64,000 nucleotides of DNA from Sepiola atlantica (GCA_963556195.1 OY744525.1:41836576-41900575), one strand, 5' to 3'; counted from the stretch's first letter, positions 33,228 to 44,470 are shown. Made by a program: numbers and translations. The notes: generated by a model from the letters alone, not told the origin.

Positions 33228-33327
33228 ATCCACATACAGCCTGTTTCGCTGTTTCACAGCTCATCAGTGCGGCTAGACCAGTTAGTGTCTCAAACCGGGA
33301 TCGAAACGCAACCGTCGAGCTGACAGT

Positions 33328-33330
<3 letters not shown>
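33225..33330 (-). mobile_element. tRNA-like element with hammerhead, family C
   Basis: Minus strand: a B-box-like 'gtttcgatcccgg' within tRNA-like sequence (gctcgacggttgc), then 'tgagacactaactggtctag' and the hammerhead. It is bounded by TA tracts on both sides, with no other sequence between. Confidence 0.65.
33230..33272 (-). ncRNA. Hammerhead ribozyme, family C
   Basis: Minus strand: stem I CCGCA with UGUGG (one G.U); CUGAUGA (33267-33261); stem II GCUG-UGAAA-CAGC; GAA; stem III ACA-GGC-UGU; then A, giving GUA cleavage between 33235 and 33234. All core bases and three stems fit the type I consensus with no mismatch. The short stem III is typical of retroelement hammerheads, which often act as dimers. 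Confidence 0.85.

Positions 33331-33417
<87 letters not shown>
33331..33417. repeat. (TA)n-(TAGA)n microsatellite
   Basis: TA run then TAGA repeats. Confidence 0.95.
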
Positions 33418-33468
33418 TGTATATATAGAATGTAGAAATAAAAAATTCACATACACATTGCAACTGTC

Positions 33469-33512
33469 AGCATTTAAAATTTATTTCGAATTCCTAGTCT
33501 CTTCAGAATGCT
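33469..33512 (-). ncRNA. Hammerhead ribozyme, family G, left arm
   Basis: Minus strand: stem I AGCAUU/AAUGCU (six pairs); CUGAAGA (33506-33500); stem II GACU-AGGA-AUUC, imperfect; GAA; stem III AUA-AAU-UUU, imperfect; A; cleavage at 33475/33474. It is the mutated partner of the right-arm copy. Confidence 0.55.
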
Positions 33513-33549
33513 AACAGGACAGCTACATATTGGAATATCCTGTCCCATT

Positions 33550-33593
33550 AGTATTCTGAAGAGACTAGGAAGTCGAAATAAATTATAAATGCT
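33550..33593 (+). ncRNA. Hammerhead ribozyme, family G, right arm
   Basis: Stem I AGUAUU/AAUGCU (six pairs, one G.U); CUGAAGA (33556-33562), which fits CUGANGA; stem II GACU-AGGA-AGUC perfect; GAA (33575-33577); stem III AUA-AAU-UAU; A; predicted cleavage 33587/33588 after AUA. All parts are in type I order. The AUA triplet is permitted (NUH) but usually slow. Confidence 0.75.
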
Positions 33594-33703
33594 TACAGTT
33601 GCAATGTGTATGTGAATTTTTTATTTCTATATTCTATTCTTGCTCTGTTTTCTACATTGAGCTCTCTTACTCGGATTTCTTACCAAAATTATACACTTTA
33701 ACA

Positions 33704-33705
<2 letters not shown>

Positions 33706-33756
<51 letters not shown>
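33706..33756. repeat. (TA)n microsatellite
   Basis: TA run with one TACA; a Helitron-like end abuts it. Confidence 0.95.
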
Positions 33757-33790
33757 CTAGCAGGAAGACCCGACGTTGCTCGGGATTGAA
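33757..33790 (-). mobile_element. Helitron-like 3' terminus
   Basis: Minus strand: CCCGA-GCAACG-TCGGG hairpin, 12 nt, then CTAG and T in a TA tract. Confidence 0.6.
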
Positions 33791-34029
33791 TGAGGATTAC
33801 TACTATGCCCTTTTTCACTATGCTCATAACACCATATTACTTTCTTTGTGTTTACTGCCCCCCCCTCCTCTCGTTTCGACGCCTAATTTTTTTCAGCTTC
33901 TTCAGACTGGAAGAAGCTGTAATATTGAAAATCTCTCTGAATTAGTGAGCTAATTTTGAACTTTTCCTATCCTCTTTTCCCATGTCTTTGGATCGAGTTG
34001 TTTTCTTTTTCCTATTGCTACTGAATGAA

Positions 34030-34118
34030 CATTTTCTCTGATGAGCAACAGAGTTACGATGGAGACAGTGCGTTTCTCTTGATTCTGCTGCGAAACGCGC
34101 ATAAGATGTAGAAAAAGC
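34030..34118 (+). ncRNA. Hammerhead-like fold, family E (candidate)
   Basis: CUGAUGA (34038-34044) is followed by GCAACAGA, which pairs with UCUGCUGC just before GAAAC (34092-34096) with a single A.C mismatch; the loop is long. UUUUCU before the core can pair with AGAAAA after it. Stem III (ACG/UGU) does not fit the same register, so it is either decayed or fortuitous. Confidence 0.35.
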
Positions 34119-34696
34119 ATTGGATTTGTAAAAAAAATAAACATAAATAAATTAAAAACTACAATATAAACATATTTAAAAAATGTTGCTTGTCTGTGAG
34201 ACAAAGGGAAATTACATGTATTCGGTGATATATGAAAGTAAACAGATTGAAAGAAAAGAAGAAAAGTATGGTTGTGGTCGGTCGTTCGACGATATATGAA
34301 GACTCAGAAATTGAAAGAACAGATGAAAGGTATGGTTATGGATTGCTTGTTTCTTTGGTCATTGGAATGCACCTAGAATATATATATATATAAACTTAGA
34401 CTTCAAATTCCAGTACAGTTAACCTATTAAAAATCATCTTGACCTTGAAAGATACAATGAGATATTGAAAAAGTACATTCAGTAGATGAGGAATCTTCAA
34501 CTCCCCAAGAGGATTGATTTTCCTCTTAGGTTTGAAACTTCCTAAAAGCATAAGAGAGAGGGAAAACAGAGGGGATATTTCTATTAGGAATCACAAATAG
34601 TTACGTCTGCAGCTTTATAGCCAGAGGGGCATGTACAAATAAACACACAGATGAAAATGAAATAGTCTGCTAAAACAAGAAAATATAATCCCCTAT

Positions 34697-34811
<115 letters not shown>

Positions 34812-34865
34812 CGTTTTCTGTGTATGTTCGCCTCGGCGAAAACTGACTTTATCCCTGGTATCCCC

Positions 34866-35228
34866 CTGTAAAACATTCACAGCAAGAACACGTCTAGCTA
34901 CAAACATAGCAAAGAACTTTCATTCTCTCTCTCTCTGTACCAAATACCAAGCAGAACTTCCATGAACAAAGTTTCTTTCCAAGAGCATCCCATCTGTGAA
35001 ACAAAATACTACGAGTCTGCTTCCCAGTCGACTACAACATGGTTGTCTTCAAATCTAATGTAAACAAATACTTGCTGAGATGTCTTCTTGGATAAATAAC
35101 TCCCTTTAAGAAATCTTTTTCCTATTCAACCGGTTGTTTTCAATCTTCGCACGGTGGCGCTCATCGTCTAACCAACAATCTCTTTAATCCTTATCCTCAA
35201 GTGGCTCCCGGGCCTAGATAAGTAAACA
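34866..35228 (+). mobile_element. Jockey/CR1-like LINE 3' end (family J), copy 4
   Basis: Plus strand reads CKTFTARTRLATN, TKFLSKSIPSVK and SLLPSRLQHGC, the RT C-terminal peptide of the family, followed by the 3' UTR ending 'cttatcctcaagtggctccc'. An unrelated (CT) run sits at 34926. Stops are present. Confidence 0.75.
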
Positions 35229-35345
35229 GTCGCATTTTGATCTAAGCTGGAAATATTTGTTTGTCTAGCTACACCGAAGAGCTATGTTCCAATCGACGGC
35301 CTAAGCAGTTTCGTTAAAAATTCGAAAAAAATTAGTGTATAGGCG

Positions 35346-35348
<3 letters not shown>

Positions 35349-35385
<37 letters not shown>
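35349..35385. repeat. (TA)n microsatellite
   Basis: Pure TA run. Confidence 0.95.
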
Positions 35386-35387
<2 letters not shown>

Positions 35388-36140
35388 AATATTATGGCAT
35401 GGTGAACGTTTTAGAGTTAAAAATCAATTTAGTATTACGTAGTAATAGGGGAAAAAAGACGTTTTTACACTTCTTTCGGTTCGTCTTGAGCGATACAAAC
35501 AAATCATGGCTCCATGAGCAGTACAAAAACCCAGAACATACTTGCAGTGAATTATAAAAATAATTTATTTAAAAAATTAAATTATTTATAAAATATTTCT
35601 TTTACAAGCTTTTTTATATGCATTCTAGGAGCAGTAGCCATTATTAAATATTTTCTGGGATAATGAAAGTCTCTACTTTGTTTAAGTTAATGTAAAGTCA
35701 GTTTCTTTTTTATATAATCCCCTACTTCCGGTTCTAGAAAGACGTCATTTGTGAAAAAACTTGATTATTCTAACATATTTACACATTTTAAGTGTGTTTT
35801 TCTTCAGATTACATGCTTAATAATAAATACATTTTTAACTCAAAATGGTTTATTATGTAATAATATTTAAAAAAAAAAAACAACATAAAACCATTTTTAT
35901 CGCTTATACACAATTTTTTATCGCATTCTGTTTAGGCCAGCAATCTCAATATTTACCTTGCTATGATACAGCAAAACAGTGTGTCGGTGAATGAATACAT
36001 ATACACACAAGATGGTATGCAAAGTTTGGCAAATATGAAAATACAAGATGGTTATATGATGTGAAAGCAACATTTTGGTGGCTTATACGATGTCGGTTTG
36101 TTTTGTTTTTTCTTCTTAAAAAATATCCCAAACTGTTCAT
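35386..36140. other. AT-rich stretch, no gene seen
   Basis: No domain, repeat sharing or splice-flanked exon recognised. Confidence 0.5.
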
Positions 36141-36144
36141 TGAG

Positions 36145-36508
36145 TCCCTATTCACTTGCTTCCCTACAAGGGCAGAGTTAGACACAAGGTCGGTTGTTAA
36201 TCCAACTCCCCAAAAGAGGCACTGTGAATTGGGACAAAGATAAAAATTGCTTTTGTCTAGAATGAGCGATAAGAGAACAGATCAAGTGTAGTATGAGAAC
36301 AGATACTACACTTTGCATTATTTATTTGCAGAAAACAAAATAAAATTAAATTAAATACAAATTAGGCACAAGGCCATCAAAAGTGTGGGAAAATGGGTGT
36401 CGTTGGTCATCCTTGGTCTATAGTGATAAAAGTGTCTATCCTAATTTTAACTCGTCGTCCGCACTGCTGGTTTTGCCAGATACTACACTTTGCTCCTAGC
36501 CAAAAGGT
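36145..36508 (-). mobile_element. U2-headed SINE, body I, interrupted in its head
   Basis: The body and 3' end occupy 36145-36300 (ttgcttccctacaagggcag, cacaaggtcggttgttaa). The reverse U2 head begins at 36301 (agatactacactttgc) and restarts at 36478 with the same 16 bases followed by 'tcctagccaaaaggt'. The 161 bp between are a later insertion. Confidence 0.85.
36317..36477 (-). mobile_element. 161-bp retroposon with 16-bp target duplication
   Basis: It is flanked by agatactacactttgc at 36301-36316 and 36478-36493. On the minus strand it starts 'ggcaaaaccagcagtgcgga' and ends 'gatggccttgtgcctaattt' then an A/T-rich tail. The 'ggccttgtgcctaa' ending is also the ending of body II U2-SINEs, suggesting the same LINE machinery moved both. 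Confidence 0.8.
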
Positions 36509-36773
36509 ATACGTGCAAATCTGAGCCATGTTAAGTTTATGCTAACACAGACGTTGCAGATGACTATTATCACACCAAGCTCAGTTCCATAATGCTAAGA
36601 TATCATATGTAAATGACAATGTAAGATTTTATATGTCATCCATTGCAGTAATTAAAGTGTGTTATTTTTTTTTCTTCTAGGTTCAAATTTCAGAAAGTAA
36701 TAAATATTACAAACAGAATTTAGTAAAAATGTCAAAGAAAAGGATAAAAATAACTACAGTAGAGGGAGGAATA

Positions 36774-37310
36774 ATCTATTATTATAACAAAGCTAGGTTA
36801 ATCAACGTTTGTTTCCCTAAGGCTTTTTTCCTATATATTTTAATTTCACAAAATACATGTTAAAATTCCTTGGTTTTGGGATTAAGTTATTATGTTTTAA
36901 AAACTCAATTTTAATAGTTCTAATTAGCTGTAATTTGCAATTAACTCACCAAGTCACCCATCTCTTACTAAGGGTTTTTTTTTCTTTTACTCTCATCCTG
37001 TAACTTTCAGATAATTTTAAACTTTATAAAAATCTGTTTTGTTTATCAATCAGTCAAAAATCTATTATTATACTAAATGTGAGTTAATCAACGTTTGTTT
37101 CCTTAAGGCTTTTTTTCTAGATACTTTAATCACACAAAATGCATGCATTATAATTATTTGATTTTGGGATTGAGTTATAGTTGAAAAAAATCTATTTTGA
37201 TCGTTCTAATTAGTCGTAATTTGCAATTTACTCACAAAATCACGAATCTCTTACTAAGTTTATGTCTATTACTCTCACCCCTCTCAATGATCTTTGACCT
37301 CCTATGCTCT
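36774..37310 (+). repeat. Tandem pair, 286-bp period, possible Helitron 5' ends
   Basis: Two direct copies start 'tctattattata' preceded by A, and share 'aatcaacgtttgtttcc', 'ttttgggattaagttat' and 'taattagctgtaatttgcaa'. A third copy is at 59689. TC after A fits a Helitron 5' end, but this is inference. Confidence 0.6.
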
Positions 37311-37316
37311 TATTTT

Positions 37317-37319
<3 letters not shown>

Positions 37320-37373
<54 letters not shown>
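37320..37373. repeat. (CT)n microsatellite
   Basis: Pure CT run. Confidence 0.95.
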
Positions 37374-37377
<4 letters not shown>

Positions 37378-38184
37378 ATTAATAGTCAAAGGTAATAAAA
37401 CTAACTATGAAGCATAAGATTGGAAAACAACAGAGAATATCACTACAAGTATTAATACTATTTAATCCATAGTTGGCTGAAGAGAAAAAGAGAGAAATAT
37501 TAAGAGGGAGATATTGTGAACAGAAAGAGACTAATTTTGGATTTTGCCTTTTTATTTAAAAATTTTATTACTGGCTTTGCAAACTCAGTTTTTTCCTGAT
37601 TTAAAAGTTTAACCCGAGCACAACGAGTGATCTAACAGGTCACCTTTTTTATATAATAAATAATAATGTGGTTTATACGGTGTCAGAATTTGTCTAAGAT
37701 TTTAATCTTTTATTTTATAGTTATTTTGTATTAATCCATGGAATTTCCATAAGTTCTTTAAAAAATTTTAAAGCTAAATATTGAACACGAGCAAATGTTG
37801 GGCGAAAATGAATGTGGATTCCTGTGTACTCTTGATCCTAGCCCCGAACCCCATATTACCATTTTTATTCTTATATTTAATTTTTATAATTTTCAATTTT
37901 CAAATCATAAATAAAATTAAGATAAAAAAATTGAAATTAAGAAATTAAAATTAAAAAATTAAAATTAAAAAATTAAAAATAAAACATTATCTTTTTTGTC
38001 TTTAGATCATAAACCTCACGATATCATTGTAAACAAAAATAAACTAAAATTAAATAAAATATAAATTGATTGATCGTATTTGAGGGTGAGCCGAAGATTC
38101 CCTTTTCATTGACTATTACACCAAGATGTAGGGGATGGCGCCACTCCTTTCTCTCTATTGCACCACTTACCCTTATCCTCACTT

Positions 38185-38250
38185 TATAATGCTTACTTCA
38201 ACACATGCCAGCATGTAAAATGGACATTAAAACGATGATGATGATGATGT
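38185..38250 (+). mobile_element. LINE family R 3' terminus only
   Basis: 'acacatgccagcatgtaaaa', 'ttaaaacg' and then (ATG)5: the terminal block of family R with almost nothing else. Confidence 0.6.
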
Positions 38251-38824
38251 TTAGCAAGTACCATTTTTTGAGTCTTTGGTATGACTCGACCAAGAATTGA
38301 ACCCCGGTCTCCCAGTTTATAGTGAACACTAACCAATATGCCAAATGGACTGGTAAAAAAGAAAAACTAATACAACAATAATTTTTTTAAAAAAAAACAT
38401 TAATACCAGCATTGGATTTCTTGTAAAATTTGACTCAATAAAAGTTGGGCTTTGTTTTCAATTGCGGGCCAAAATATTGCATAGATTTCACGATTCTTTA
38501 ATGGGTGACCAACAACTGGATAAAATTAAAACTTTTCTCAGCCAATAAAGTTTATTCTTTGACTCAAAGAAGACATTAAAAAATAAATGAACTAGCATAA
38601 AAAATTGATGGCTCAATAAAAAATGGTAAGACTGAATGTAACAACCGAAGAGAAAAGAAATGCCGCCCCCACCCCCTCTCTGTGATTCAAAACTGCTCAG
38701 GCCAAAACGACGGCAGCAGCAGTCATAGTGATCATCATCTGGAAACTTTGATGTTTGCTAATCCACAAAGAAGTGAGTCATCTGCTTTGGAACATGAGCC
38801 GGATCAAATCAGAAAGGCAAGGAA

Positions 38825-39568
38825 GGATCAAGAGAAGAAGAAGAAGAAGAAGAAGAAGAAGAAGGGGAGAGAATAATATTTGTTTGAAAGAAGACAAAGG
38901 AGAAGAAAGGAGAAGAAAAGAAGGAAGTAGAAGAAGAAGAAGAAGAAGAAGAAGAAGAAGAAGAAGAAGAAGAAGAAGAAAGGGAAAAAAGAAGAAGAAG
39001 ACAACAAGGAAAGAGAATAAGATTTTTTATAAAGAAGATAAATAACAAGAAGAATGCAACGGAGAAGAAGTAGAAGAAAAGAGACAAGAAGATAACAAAG
39101 AGAAAATGAGAAGAAGAAGAAGAAGAAAAAGAAGACGACAAAACGGGAATAGTCAAAGAGAAGTTGACAATTGTATGAACAATAAAAAAAGAATAGCTAG
39201 AGGAATCGGTGCGGAAATAAAAAAGGCAAAAGACAAAGTCCGAGATTTGAAGGACAAAAATAGGAAGATCAGAGAGAAAATAAAATAAAATAAGAGACTA
39301 TGAAAGAAAAAAACATAAAACCGAGTAAATATTTGGAAGGAAGGGAGAGATAAAGGAAGGAAGGAGGGATGAAGAGATCTACAGAAAAAACAATCAAGTG
39401 ATATTAGTAAAAGTGAATGAAGCATTTGGAGATGAAAAAGTGTACATTAAAGAAAAAAAGGGAATACACAAAAGGGAAAATATTACAAGTTCAAAAAACA
39501 AAATAAAAGCAAAACAATGGAGAGAGAATAAAGAAAGATCAAAAGTTCACGAAAAAGAAAGGATAGAT

Positions 39569-39632
<64 letters not shown>

Positions 39633-39640
39633 AGAAAAAG
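38825..39640 (+). repeat. Purine-rich tract with (GAA)n and (GA)n
   Basis: About 800 bp strongly biased to A and G on the plus strand, with AAG/GAA runs at 38836-38862 and 38929-38980 and (GA)n at 39571-39632. Lys/Arg-rich frames across it are artefacts. Confidence 0.85.
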
Positions 39641-39967
39641 AAGAAATGGGTTATTTAATATTGAAACACAACATCCAATATGTAAAGTAAAGTTAGTCAT
39701 TTTATCATTTCTTTGTCATCGATAGCTTTCTTCCTACAAAATCAATATTTGATTCTGGTCCATCAGTTTTTCTTGTGGATTGTTGAAGCATATTGCTAAG
39801 AAGAATGAAATGTAATTCAATATAATTCCTTTTAGAAAATACTTTGTTCGGGTCGGAATTATTTGCAAATCGCCTTCATCTTAAGAAAGGGGCGTAACTA
39901 TTTATTCATACAAAGTTATTTCCCTTTGATTGGAACAAATAAAATAATACTTGGGAAAGAAAAAAAA

Positions 39968-40048
39968 AAACGGCATAGTTTAATAATAGAAAAGGAAAAA
40001 AATTGAAAGTAAATACACTACCAGCCAATGCCGTGTAGGAACAGCTAG
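39968..40048 (+). mobile_element. Helitron-like 3' end, 'acggcatagtt' subfamily
   Basis: 'aacggcatagtttaata', 'gaaagtaaatacac', then 'caatgccgtgtaggaacagc' and CTAG followed by T. Matches the order at 61825 and 32869. Confidence 0.55.
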
Positions 40049-40299
40049 TATATTTTAAACAATTCATTGTAAGCTATTTATTGATGATTAATTGCTATAT
40101 TATACAGGGCAGGAAATGCAAGTTCATGCCTTTCAAATATGTATTATTTTATGAGAGAGCATAATGAATTGGAGTCGATTTGAACTCGGCATACTGGTTC
40201 CATAGTTCATATTGGTAACCATTTAATGTTCAAACAATTTGTTAATGAAATGTGGGAAGACTTAAATAGAAAGATAAACCTGCAATAGAAAATATTCCT

Positions 40300-41000
40300 G
40301 TAATTATGATAAAATCAAATCCATTTCTAAGGTCGCAGGAAAAATGATTGGATCTTTCTACCGCTTCAGAAAGTACATCACTTCTGATGCAATCCTCTAC
40401 CTGTACAAGAGCCGGATAGGTCCTAAGATGGAGAACTGTTGCCGCATCTGGGGAGGTGCCGCTTAGAGCATTCTCTCCTATCTTGACAGAGTACATAATC
40501 GACTTCGAACTCTGGTGGAGGATGGTCTCTTCTCTTCCCTGCAGCTCCTATCTCACAAAAGAGACGTTGCTAGTCTTTCTATGCTCTATCGTTATTTTCA
40601 TGGTAGGTGCTCGAATAAGCTACAATCTTTGGTTCACTCCTGTAAAACATTCACAACAAAAACTCGTCTAGCTACAACCACTGTAAATAATTTCCCTTTC
40701 TTCCTCTGTGTACCTAAAACGAAATGGGACTACCATGAACAAAGTTTCTTTCCAATAACTTCTCATCTGTGGAATAAAATTCTGTGAGGCTGCTTCCCAG
40801 CTGACTACAACATGGTTGCTTCCAAGTCAAATGTTAACAAATTCTTGTTAAGCCGCCTATTTAAATAATTAAATTCAAACCATTTGAGCCATCGTTTCCA
40901 ATCCTCTCACAGGTGTTGTTCACCACCAACTGGCAATCTCATTAACCCTTATCCTTGAGTGGTCTTCAGGCCTTAATAAGCTGTAACTGATCAGTATAAA
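40300..41000 (+). pseudogene. Jockey/CR1-like LINE RT C-terminal region and 3' UTR (family J), copy 5
   Basis: Frames read SKVAGKMIGSFYRFRKYIT, SDAILYLYKSRIGPKMENCC, LDRVHNRLRTLVEDGL, LLSHKRDVASLSMLYRYFHG and FFPITSHLWNKIL. This is the post-palm region typical of CR1/Jockey-type RTs. One in-frame stop and a frameshift are present. The 3' UTR ends near 'ggccttaataagctgtaac'. It is the longest copy of family J here. Confidence 0.85.
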
Positions 41001-41263
41001 AAAAACAAGAGGATCTATTAGGAAGATCAGTTTGGGAGGGATGGGGTGGTGACTTCAATTATAAACGATTCATTCATAGGTTTTGTTTATCTGTTTTATG
41101 GCATATCAACCCTTTTTGGAGTTAGTCAATTTCTGAACACAAAATGATGAATGACTCATTTAACTGAAGCTGCTATTTTGACCATAGCTGATTGATCTTT
41201 TTCTAGCTTCTTTCTCAGCACTATGTAAATTAATGCAATAGACGAGATTTTAACTTGCCTATA

Positions 41264-41655
41264 TATTTTTTACTAATGAGTCGCCATTATCAAGGCTAAA
41301 GCCACTCGAGGACAAGGGTTAATGTGATGGATAGATTGTCAATTGAATAGTAATGAGTATTATGAGAGGATTGAATAAAATTTGATAACTTATGAGGACG
41401 GTTTATGACAAGTGTTTATTGACATTGGGTTTGAAGATGACCATGCTGTAGTCTTCAGGGAAGCAATCTTGTGGTAACGTCTTCGACAGATGTGACGTTT
41501 ACGGAAAGAAACTCTGTTCATGGAAATTCTGTTTGAGGTTAGGCACATAGAGAAAGAAAGGAGAGTTCTTTGCAGTTGTGGTAGTAAGCCGAGTTCTTGC
41601 TGTCAAAGTTTTACAAGGAGGAAGACAAGGTTGAAGCTCAGACGAGCATTTTGCA
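41264..41655 (-). mobile_element. Jockey/CR1-like LINE 3' end (family J), copy 6
   Basis: Inverted relative to copy 5, starting at a T run and sharing 'gaggacaagggttaatgtga' and 'ggaaagaaactctgttcatg'. It reaches back into the TRLATT coding block. Confidence 0.75.
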
Positions 41656-41659
41656 TGAA

Positions 41660-42204
41660 AATAAGGATAGAGCAGAAAAAGACTAGCAACGGGTTTTTTT
41701 GGTTTCTATGAGAAACGGGCTGTAAAAAACAGAAGAACTCCCCCCCCCCACGAGATTGCGAAATCGATTTTGAACTCTATCAAGGCAATAAAGTCTGCAT
41801 TCCTATGCACTAGGCCATCTATACCAGCCACTCCTAAAATGATTTCGATACATGGAAGCGTATTTGGCAAGAGAGATAAAAAAAAAGCAGCAGAATGGAA
41901 GGCACATCAAAGAGAAGGAAAGACTTTCGATGGGGGGGGGGGGAAGACTTTAGATTGTAAAAGTTGTTAATAGTTAGAGACAAATAAAGTTTAGCTTTGT
42001 CATCAATGGCCACATTGTAAAAGACGGTGTTTGATAATGATGGCGGCATAAAGGAAATTCAAATCGGTAGGATTGAGAGGACGAAGCAACGATGGATAAA
42101 GGGAAAAAAGAGATTTTTTATATTTCAAAAGAAATCCAGTTCCTCTTTATAAAAAACGAAGTAAATTTCAGAATGTTAAAAGAACTAACAAATATAAGAC
42201 TATT

Positions 42205-42240
<36 letters not shown>

Positions 42241-43480
42241 GTATCAGTAAAAACGGGTAAAAGAACATTGTATGTGGGAAATATGCAAGTCTCGAACATA
42301 ATACATGTAAAAAGTAACAGAAATGAATAAAGTCGAACAAAATTTGATTAAAAAAGAAATTGGGGGTGAAAAAAAAATTGACTCACACACAAAGCAAAGA
42401 AAACCTGTGTATTAAAAAAAACTGATTAAAAATAACGATGGACATAAAAGAAGGGAAGAAGGAAAATTAAAAGGAAATTGAGAATAGAAAAAAATGATCA
42501 CATCATAAAAAATGGAAGAAACTAAACCAATAAAAAAAATCTTTTTAAATTACAAAAGATTAAAAACTACAAATAAATTAATCCATAAAGGATGAACTTG
42601 GTCTAAATCTAATATATAAAATTAAGTCAACCGGATTTTAGAAGCTACACCTAAATAGCATTTGTTGACAAGTCAAAGTCTGATTCTGACTACCAAATTT
42701 TTATTTGTTACTGTTGTACCACGTTCTTTGTAACAAAGTAACATAATTTGCCCCAATTTCGTAAAAAAATACTTATTCCGGCATGGAGGACTGGTAATAT
42801 GCAGACATTTTTCAATAATTACTTAAAAATAAAAATCAGTTTTCGTCATTAGTAAAAAGAATCACCACTGCTCGATCTACTTCAGTTATCACATAAACAA
42901 TTACATCTGTTTAGATTAAATATTACACTGTTTATTTGTTTAAATTACTTTTTTTTTCTCTCACATCTAAATATTAACAAATAAAAAAAAATGTGTAAAA
43001 GTGTGCTTCTTTAAATAGAAACATTTTCCTTACTCAATGAAGAGCTTATGCACTTAATAAAAACAAATACACAATACAATAAGCGTTTCGTGGGACGAAA
43101 TAACGTTACTGTTGCTCATTGTGGTAATAATCTATCACATTTCTTTACATTAACATATATGAGTTGTCACGAATGCCGCCGGTCGGGACCACCGAAAGAT
43201 ATTACGTGACAATGATAAAAGAAAAAGTTTTAAAAAAAGTTTTTAAAAAGTCCGGAGTGGCTCGTATTATCCCAGGTTCAAATAAAACGTGGTATGGGAT
43301 AGGGGATTTCTCCAATATAAAATACCGTCAGGAAACAAACAGAAGATGCGAAGAAACGACAAAAGGCATTATGATGAAATTTATATTCATTTATTTAATA
43401 AAATTGTATACTAGAAAAAAAAAGGGAGTGTATCTATAAAACAAAACAAAATAAAACATCAAAACAAAAGTATATTCTTA
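41660..43480. other. AT-rich stretch, no gene seen
   Basis: Contains a (TA)n run at 42209-42239 and A-rich sequence at 42290-42560. The frame at 43164-43439 begins in 'tgtcacgaatgccgccggtc'; I recognise no domain in it. Confidence 0.5.
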
Positions 43481-43483
43481 AGA

Positions 43484-44470
43484 AGAGGGGGGATTGTCTA
43501 TCCTATCCCTATAGTAGCAGGATTCATTTCTACACAAAAAATATACAAATATATAACAGCCCTAGGGGGGCGAATGTCCGGGAAGAGATATTCAGGCTGT
43601 CACTTACACGTTGGTTGCAGCTATTCGTTAGATTTAGAGTAGATATTTCCGGCATGTCGTCGTAGCCGTACCTCCTTACACATGTAGTTTTGAAATACAT
43701 TTTTTTCTCAGGAAAAACAATTCCTGGCTGGTTACTTTTTCTCCGCTTAGTTCAGCGGGTCGTCTCGCCCGAGCCGAGGGCGGCTATAATTCCATTTCTC
43801 CGCTTAGTTCAGCGGGTCGTCTCGCCCGAGCCGAGGGCGGCTATAATTCCATTTTCAACAGGCTCGTCTCGCCCGAGCCGAGGGCGGCTATAATTCCATT
43901 TTCAACAGGCTCGTCTCGCCCGAGCCGATGGCGGCTATAATTCCATTTTCAACAGGCTCGTCTCGCCCGAGCCGAGGGCGGCTATAATTCCATTTTCAAA
44001 AGGCTCCACTGCGATACTGTAGTCGCACATCGGTCGTCTCGCCCAAGCCAAGGGCGGATATAATTCCATCTTCAAATTCCATTTACAAAAGGCCCCTGCT
44101 TTTCCTCGCGACTTTCTTGTCGACGGTTGTTCATTTCTTCCCCGTTCAGCGCAGAGGTACTCGGGAAGACTGACTATAGTTGTCCTCAAAATATGTCCGT
44201 CTTAACCCGGCAGCTAACGTACTTCCTTGCCGACATCCTTCGTCCTCTGTCTCGCGTTAACTTCCTGTCGACTGTTCTTCTTCGCGTGCGGCTCAAGTTT
44301 TTGTCTTCACTCTCTCTTTTTTTATCTCTTTTTCTGACGTCATTCGAGTCGCATTATGATAATTTCTCGGTCGTGTATAAATATGCAAAAATGAATCCTA
44401 TCTCTCTCCGTAAACCGGAGGTCGTGAGTTCGAATCTCGATAGCTCTCCCTACATTTTGTAACAGAGTTT
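43484..44470 (+). other. Possible LTR-like GC-richer segment
   Basis: A purine run (agaagaggggggat) is followed by TGTC, as at the polypurine tract/LTR junction of retrotransposons. The GC-rich minisatellite, a TATA-like 'gtgtataaatatgc' near 44370 and a tRNA-T-arm-like 'gagttcgaatctcg' near 44430 follow. No gag/pol coding is seen upstream and the other LTR was not found, so this is weak. Confidence 0.25.
43742..44075 (+). repeat. GC-rich minisatellite, 47/57-bp units
   Basis: Six copies of a core 'tcgtctcgcccgagccgagg' + 'gcggctataattcc' start at 43760, 43817, 43864, 43911, 43958 and 44034. Spacing is 57, 47, 47, 47 and 76 bp. It is an island of high GC and CpG in AT-rich DNA. Confidence 0.9.

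Larger units (their letters stand above)
33431..33636. mobile_element. Foldback element with a hammerhead in each arm
   Basis: The left arm 33431-33520 and right arm 33546-33636 are inverted copies sharing 'aattcacatacacattgcaa' and 'cctagtctcttcaga'. Each arm encodes a family G hammerhead pointing away from the centre. TA/TAGA tracts lie to the left. Confidence 0.85.

Noticed and set aside
38682..38876. Possible exon after 'actgctcag' reading QNDGSSSHSDHHLETLMFAN
   Set aside because: It runs straight into a (GAA)n tract, with no polyadenylation context or partner exon; too weak to annotate.
44395..44460. tRNA gene
   Set aside because: A T-arm-like block is present but no acceptor stem or D arm pairs.
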